9,516 nucleotides of DNA from Campylobacteraceae bacterium (GTDB lineage: Bacteria > Campylobacterota > Campylobacteria > Campylobacterales > Sulfurovaceae), in contig JALWZK010000343.1 in assembly GCA_027002665.1 (NCBI GenBank), positions 1-9,516 on the forward strand. Reading direction: 5' to 3'. Both the position numbers and the translations under genes were made by a program. Of this stretch, positions 6,293-9,516 are shown piece after piece (positions within the stretch are counted from its first letter, which is position 1; every line of letters starts with the position of its first letter). The notes beneath the pieces are model-generated. The model worked only from the letters and a program-made list of their open reading frames with translations, had not been told where the DNA came from and ran no database searches.

Positions 6293-6726
6293 TGCAGGAG
6301 TATCTATATTTAACCCCAACCGATACAACTATCGGTTTTGTATCTAAGGATAGTAGTAAGATAGATATAGCAAAGCAGAGGGCAAATAATAAAAAGTATA
6401 TTAGAGTAGTTAAGGATTTAAAAACTCTAAAATCATTTAGTAGAGTTCCTAATAGATATAAAAATCTTGTTAGGCGTTCCATTAGAAAGACATTTATTAT
6501 GCCAAATGGAAACTCCTATAGAGTAGTAAAGAATAGTAAACATAATCTACTCTTAGATAGATTGGAGTATGCCTTTAGCTCTTCAGCCAATTTAAGTGGA
6601 GAGGCTTATAATAGGGAGTATGCCTTTAGTAAGGCAGAGGTTATTATATGTGAACCAAATAGTAAAAACCTCAACCCCTCAAAGATATATAGGTTGGGGT
6701 TAAACACTATAAAATCGATTAGATAG
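6292..6726 (+). CDS. Compact TsaC/Sua5/YrdC-family protein
   Basis: TsaC-type enzymes make threonylcarbamoyl-AMP from threonine, bicarbonate and ATP, the first step of t6A tRNA modification. The family pattern is visible in miniature: PTDTTIGF at residues 9-16 (the substrate-loop PT-x-T-x-x-G), KQR at 28-30 matching the conserved K-x-R, Arg78 followed by VV, His84, SSANLSG with Ser98 and Asn100 (the S-x-N motif), and the C-terminal PSKIY at 129-133. At 144 aa it is shorter than the usual 180-200 aa, and the P-G-P-x-T segment in the middle is not recognisable. Its ATG shares one base with the preceding stop (TAATG), so translation is probably coupled to the TsaB-like gene; no clear ribosome site is present. 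The pairing of TsaB- and TsaC-like genes supports a shared t6A role. The family assignment is fairly strong; catalytic competence is inferred. Confidence 0.78.
   Translation: MQEYLYLTPTDTTIGFVSKDSSKIDIAKQRANNKKYIRVVKDLKTLKSFSRVPNRYKNLVRRSIRKTFIMPNGNSYRVVKNSKHNLLLDRLEYAFSSSANLSGEAYNREYAFSKAEVIICEPNSKNLNPSKIYRLGLNTIKSIR
6664..6701 (-). terminator. Probable intrinsic terminator of the minus-strand unit, inside tsaC-like CDS
   Basis: On the minus strand, AACCCCAACC (6701-6692) pairs with GGTTGAGGTT (6676-6667): ten pairs including one G-U, with a 15-nt loop. It is followed by TTT (6666-6664), giving a run of five T with the end of the arm. It lies 26-63 nt beyond the stop of the TPR lipoprotein gene. 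The U-run is short and the loop large, so efficiency is uncertain. On the plus strand the hairpin is followed by AAAC and would not terminate. Confidence 0.5.
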
Positions 6727-7491
6727 CTACTTAGCTTTTACAATAATCGGCTCCAATTTAATCTCTTGATTACTCTTAGCGAGTTTCGCATACTCCCTTG
6801 CATGTTGATAATCTCCCATTGTATAGTATAGTAGAGCAATATTTTTATAACTATTTTGAGTAACTGGGTGGTTCTCTCCAAATATTTTTCTATTAATTTT
6901 TAGAGATTTCATATAGTCATTTAATGCCTCTTGATACTCTCCCAGCTCCTCATGAAGCACAGCTAAGTTATTATAGCTAAGTGCCGTCTCCTGTAGCTCC
7001 TTTCTAATAATTGCCTCTTTAATTTTAACTGTTTTGGTGGTATATTCTAACGCTTTTTGTCTATCTCCCATTTTTGCATAGAGTATTCCCAGATTATTAT
7101 AACTCTCTGCTGTCTGACTATCATTTTGACCTAAAATATCCTCCCTTATCTTTAAAGAGGCCTTGATATACTCTAACGCCTTTCTAAACTCTCCAATCTT
7201 TTTATACGCAACTCCTAAGTTATTGTAAGTTGTAGCTAAGCTTAAATCTCCTGTAGTAATCTTCTCTTTTATTGCTATTGCTCTCTTATATAGTGATATT
7301 GCCTTTTGGTATTCACCATTGCGATAGGCATTTACCCCTTGATTATTTAGAGTATCTGCCCTTTTTAATAGATTTTCTCTCTCTATTCTCGATATATTAT
7401 TATTAAAACTGCCAATATTATAGAATCCACTACTACAACCTGATATAAATAGTATAACTATTAATGTATATCTCAAATATCTATTCTCCAT
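6727..7491 (-). CDS. TPR-repeat lipoprotein (kinesin-light-chain-type repeats)
   Basis: This is a 254-aa predicted lipoprotein. The N terminus ENRYLRYTLIVILFISGC has a lipobox ISGC with lipidated Cys19. Ser at +2 predicts sorting to the outer membrane by the E. coli rule. After a linker come five tetratricopeptide repeats with an exact 42-residue period: about 47-88, 89-130, 131-172, 173-214 and 215 to about 245, with Tyr at 89, 131, 173 and 215 starting repeats 2 to 5 (YNNLG or a variant). The 42-aa length and the tail of each unit are typical of TPR_10/TPR_12 (kinesin light chain) repeats, which bind protein partners. The partner is unknown. The gene starts 25 nt after truD with no clear ribosome site, and its stop abuts the stop of the convergent tsaC-like gene with no spacer. 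The architecture is certain; the function is not known. Confidence 0.88.
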   Translation of the reverse strand: MENRYLRYTLIVILFISGCSSGFYNIGSFNNNISRIERENLLKRADTLNNQGVNAYRNGEYQKAISLYKRAIAIKEKITTGDLSLATTYNNLGVAYKKIGEFRKALEYIKASLKIREDILGQNDSQTAESYNNLGILYAKMGDRQKALEYTTKTVKIKEAIIRKELQETALSYNNLAVLHEELGEYQEALNDYMKSLKINRKIFGENHPVTQNSYKNIALLYYTMGDYQHAREYAKLAKSNQEIKLEPIIVKAK

Positions 7492-7516
7492 AATTTTTGC
7501 TAATCTTATCTAAAAA

Positions 7517-8596
7517 TTACTTTAAACTCCTCTTAGCAATCTCCTCTAAGAGAGTGGTTGCATAGGAGCCTTTTGGGAGATAGAATTGAAAGGTGAGTTG
7601 AGCCTTCTTCTCATTATAACTAAATGCCAAATTCTCTGGCCAGACCCAAGCAAATCTTCTATCCCCCTTCAAACAGTATAGCTCTGCATCGTCAAATTTT
7701 GCCTCCAAGTATCTTGCATCTGATAAAACTCTATCTGTCCTTGCACCACAGATTAAACCTGTTGGACTCTCCAATCTTGCTAAGAAACGGCTACATGATA
7801 GATTAAAATCTTGAAGTGGATATGATTTCCCATTGGGATACTCCCTCATATCATCTCCAATAAATAGTTTAAAGAAATTTGGCTGTTTTGATAGAGCTAC
7901 TATTAACTCCTTTGGATATGAGAGCAGTTTTGATGCTCTATCTATACTATTATTAGATACTGTTTTAGATATTGATACCCGAGTTGATAACCACTCATTG
8001 AATAGATAACTCTGATAGGCTGAGACCAGCAGTTTCTCTTTGGCCCCCCTCAACTTTTTTCCGGAGTGTGCTATCTCTTTCCCCTGAAGATAACTCTTAT
8101 TATTCTCTCCAAATCTCTGATACCCATAGTAGTTTGGCATTCCCTCCTTCTGTATCTTTTGAGCTACTTTTTGTATTCTTAAATTTGCTTTTGGAGTAAC
8201 TCTATTTAAAATAACAACAAATTTATTCCCTTTTAACTGTCCAATTTTAATTGGGGATTTGCTATAGCTATTCTCCAGAATCTCTATCTTTTGAGTTGTA
8301 AGATTTGTCATAATATATCTCTCATATCTCTTTGGAATAGATATATATTGAATGGTTGTGGCATTTTTATCTTTTAATCCCGCATATCCAATATCGCGAT
8401 AATTTAAATTGGTAGCTTTTGCCACTACATCAATAAGTTTAAAAGTGCTCATATCCGATTTTTTAATCTTCAAAATTAGATATGAGCCTCTATTTGTAAA
8501 ATTGTAAAGGGGTATCTCCTCTACAAAAAATCTATCAATAGTCTGTTTAAAATCAAAATATATGGGTTGATGGTTATAGGCGTAAATTTTTTTCAT
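7517..8596 (-). CDS. truD: tRNA pseudouridine(13) synthase
   Basis: TruD converts uridine 13 in the D loop of certain tRNAs (tRNA-Glu in E. coli) to pseudouridine. The protein is 359 aa, the normal length. Family motifs are the N-terminal DFKQTIDRFFVEEIP segment, GYAGLKDKNATT around 70-81 with catalytic Asp76, NYYGYQRFG at 155-163, YQSYLFNEWLS around 194-204, and a C-terminal PTGLICG segment. The start at 8596 (MKKIYAY) fits the family N terminus, but no ribosome site is correctly placed: the only AAGGA is about 18 nt upstream. A TATAAT box ends 6 nt before the ATG, so the message may be leaderless. It lies 36 nt after the DMT transporter gene and 25 nt before the TPR lipoprotein gene, all on one strand. 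Confidence 0.96.
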   Translation of the reverse strand: MKKIYAYNHQPIYFDFKQTIDRFFVEEIPLYNFTNRGSYLILKIKKSDMSTFKLIDVVAKATNLNYRDIGYAGLKDKNATTIQYISIPKRYERYIMTNLTTQKIEILENSYSKSPIKIGQLKGNKFVVILNRVTPKANLRIQKVAQKIQKEGMPNYYGYQRFGENNKSYLQGKEIAHSGKKLRGAKEKLLVSAYQSYLFNEWLSTRVSISKTVSNNSIDRASKLLSYPKELIVALSKQPNFFKLFIGDDMREYPNGKSYPLQDFNLSCSRFLARLESPTGLICGARTDRVLSDARYLEAKFDDAELYCLKGDRRFAWVWPENLAFSYNEKKAQLTFQFYLPKGSYATTLLEEIAKRSLK

Positions 8597-8602
8597 AATG
8601 GA

Positions 8603-8630
8603 ATTATATCAATAATCCTTAGATTATGAA
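8603..8630 (-). promoter_or_regulatory. Candidate truD promoter giving a leaderless mRNA
   Basis: On the minus strand TTCATA (8630-8625, four of six consensus bases), a 16-nt spacer and a perfect TATAAT (8608-8603) are present. With the usual seven-base offset, transcription would start at 8596, the A of the truD ATG. A 6-bp palindrome, ATAATC/GATTAT with a 4-nt loop (8612-8627), occupies the spacer and could be an operator or chance. Confidence 0.5.
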
Positions 8631-8632
8631 TT

Positions 8633-9516
8633 TTAATTTTTGTTAAAAGCGACTAATAAGCCTGAAACAACAATTAAAATTATACCTATGGTGGTTAATA
8701 AATCTGGTAACTCATCTCCAAGTAGGACACCTATAATGGTAGCAAATAGAATATTGGAGTAGCTAATGGTTCCTACAACTCCAGCTTTTGTATATTCATA
8801 AGCCTTTGTCATCAAAATTTGAGAAATCGTAGCAGATAGCCCCATCATAATTAGATAGAACCATAATAGTCCATTTGGCATAATAAACTTGGAAAACATA
8901 AAATCTAACTCTTGTGGTGGATTGATATATGGGGTAATTAACATTAGAATAAGGGGTGCAATAGTTCCAACCCCCATAAAACTCATCACAATAGCTCTTG
9001 TATCATAATATTTTCTAAGCTCTCTAATAGATGTATATGCGAGTGCTGCACCAACTCCTGAAAATATTCCAAGAATATCATACTTATCAAATGAGTTATT
9101 TTGAGGTTGAGCAATTAATAGAATCCCTATAAAGCCTAAGATAATTGCAAGAACTGCCCAGATATTTAGTTTCTCTTTTAAAAAGATATATGCAAATATT
9201 GCTACAAATATGGGTGAAGTTTTATTATAAGTTACAACCTCCCCGAGGGGCATATATGCAATAATATAGAAGTATGCTAAGAGTGCCAAAAATCCCATAA
9301 CTCCCCGAAATAGAAGCAGGAGAGGTTTTCCCCCAATCTGTTTAAGAGGTGACTTATATATAGAAAATCCCACTATTACTACTCCAAATATATTTCTAAA
9401 AAATGTGACCTCAACTCCGGGTAGGGTTTGACTGACAACCTTTGCAAATCCTCCCATAAATGCAAATGATAGAGATGCTAAGAGCATAAATAGTATGCCC
9501 TTATCTATATTTAATG
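8633..9516 (-). CDS. EamA/DMT-family transporter, 5' end outside the window
   Basis: This is an integral inner-membrane permease of the drug/metabolite transporter superfamily with two EamA domains, about ten hydrophobic helices over 284 or more residues. Typical features are the FMGGFAKVVS segment near the start of helix 1, the F-F-R-N turn after helix 1, the end of the first half around PIFVAIFAYIFLKEKL, and the mirrored segment ending in the second half with LFATIIGVLLGDELP. The substrate cannot be predicted; relatives export amino acids, metabolites or drugs. An internal ATG at 9487 would leave the first helix short. The frame stays open to the window edge and reads LNIDKGILF just upstream, which is usual for this family, so the true start most likely lies beyond 9516. 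The gene ends 36 nt before truD and shares its strand, so the two may be cotranscribed. Confidence 0.9.
   Translation of the reverse strand, partial: LNIDKGILFMLLASLSFAFMGGFAKVVSQTLPGVEVTFFRNIFGVVIVGFSIYKSPLKQIGGKPLLLLFRGVMGFLALLAYFYIIAYMPLGEVVTYNKTSPIFVAIFAYIFLKEKLNIWAVLAIILGFIGILLIAQPQNNSFDKYDILGIFSGVGAALAYTSIRELRKYYDTRAIVMSFMGVGTIAPLILMLITPYINPPQELDFMFSKFIMPNGLLWFYLIMMGLSATISQILMTKAYEYTKAGVVGTISYSNILFATIIGVLLGDELPDLLTTIGIILIVVSGLLVAFNKN

Noticed and set aside
6243..6482. Minus-strand open frame of 79 codons across the tsaB/tsaC-like junction
   Set aside because: Hydrophobic but only as the complement of the two plus-strand genes; no ribosome site or family signature.
6727..7491. Repeats in the TPR gene as a CRISPR or mobile repeat array
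   Set aside because: The periodicity is 126 nt, in frame, and explained by 42-aa TPR units; no direct repeats with spacers occur anywhere in the window.
7624..7806. Plus-strand open frame antisense to truD
   Set aside because: Covered by conserved TruD sequence; low-complexity translation.
8612..8627. Palindrome ATAATC-CTTA-GATTAT as terminator of the DMT transporter gene
   Set aside because: The stem is short and all but one pair are AT, and it lacks a following U-run; it overlaps the candidate truD promoter and is mentioned there only as a possible operator.

Overview
This window looks like ordinary core chromosome from an AT-rich Gram-negative bacterium. LpxC (lipid A), an outer-membrane-type lipoprotein and a periplasmic L,D-transpeptidase indicate a Gram-negative envelope. 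The low GC content, very compact spacing, strong -10 boxes with mostly weak -35 boxes, and short TsaB/TsaC-type proteins behind lpxC suggest Campylobacterota (a Sulfurimonas/Sulfurovum-like lineage). That placement is inference, not proven by a marker gene. I see no insertion sequence, prophage, CRISPR array or defence cassette.

Layout. (1) Positions 4-3990, minus strand: one tight unit read as ileS, a 40-codon single-helix membrane protein, coaE, then an L,D-transpeptidase. Start and stop signals overlap or lie within 15 nt. (2) Positions 3991-4067: a short divergent region where the ileS promoter and the pncC -10 box interleave. (3) Positions 4068-4848, plus strand: pncC (NMN deamidase), then a perfect-consensus promoter with a phased A-tract upstream element driving tRNA-Lys(TTT), tRNA-Val(TAC) and tRNA-Asp(GTC). 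(4) Positions 4902-6726, plus strand: lpxC with its own promoter, then two overlapping genes for short TsaB-like and TsaC/YrdC-like proteins. (5) Positions 6727-9516, minus strand: a DMT/EamA transporter running off the right edge, truD (tRNA pseudouridine-13 synthase) and a TPR lipoprotein. This unit converges stop-to-stop on region 4.

Functional theme. Translation dominates: IleRS, three tRNAs, the t6A tRNA modification pair and TruD. It is mixed with cofactor maintenance (CoaE, PncC) and envelope biology (LpxC, L,D-transpeptidase, TPR lipoprotein, exporter).

Most worth a second look: the tRNA-Lys has three clustered mismatches at the acceptor/T-stem junction and a G discriminator; the 40-aa membrane ORF between ileS and coaE carries an 11-bp perfect hairpin; truD has a -10 box placed so that transcription would begin at its ATG; and a probable terminator for the minus-strand unit is embedded in the tsaC coding sequence. 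I found no convincing undescribed multi-gene system.
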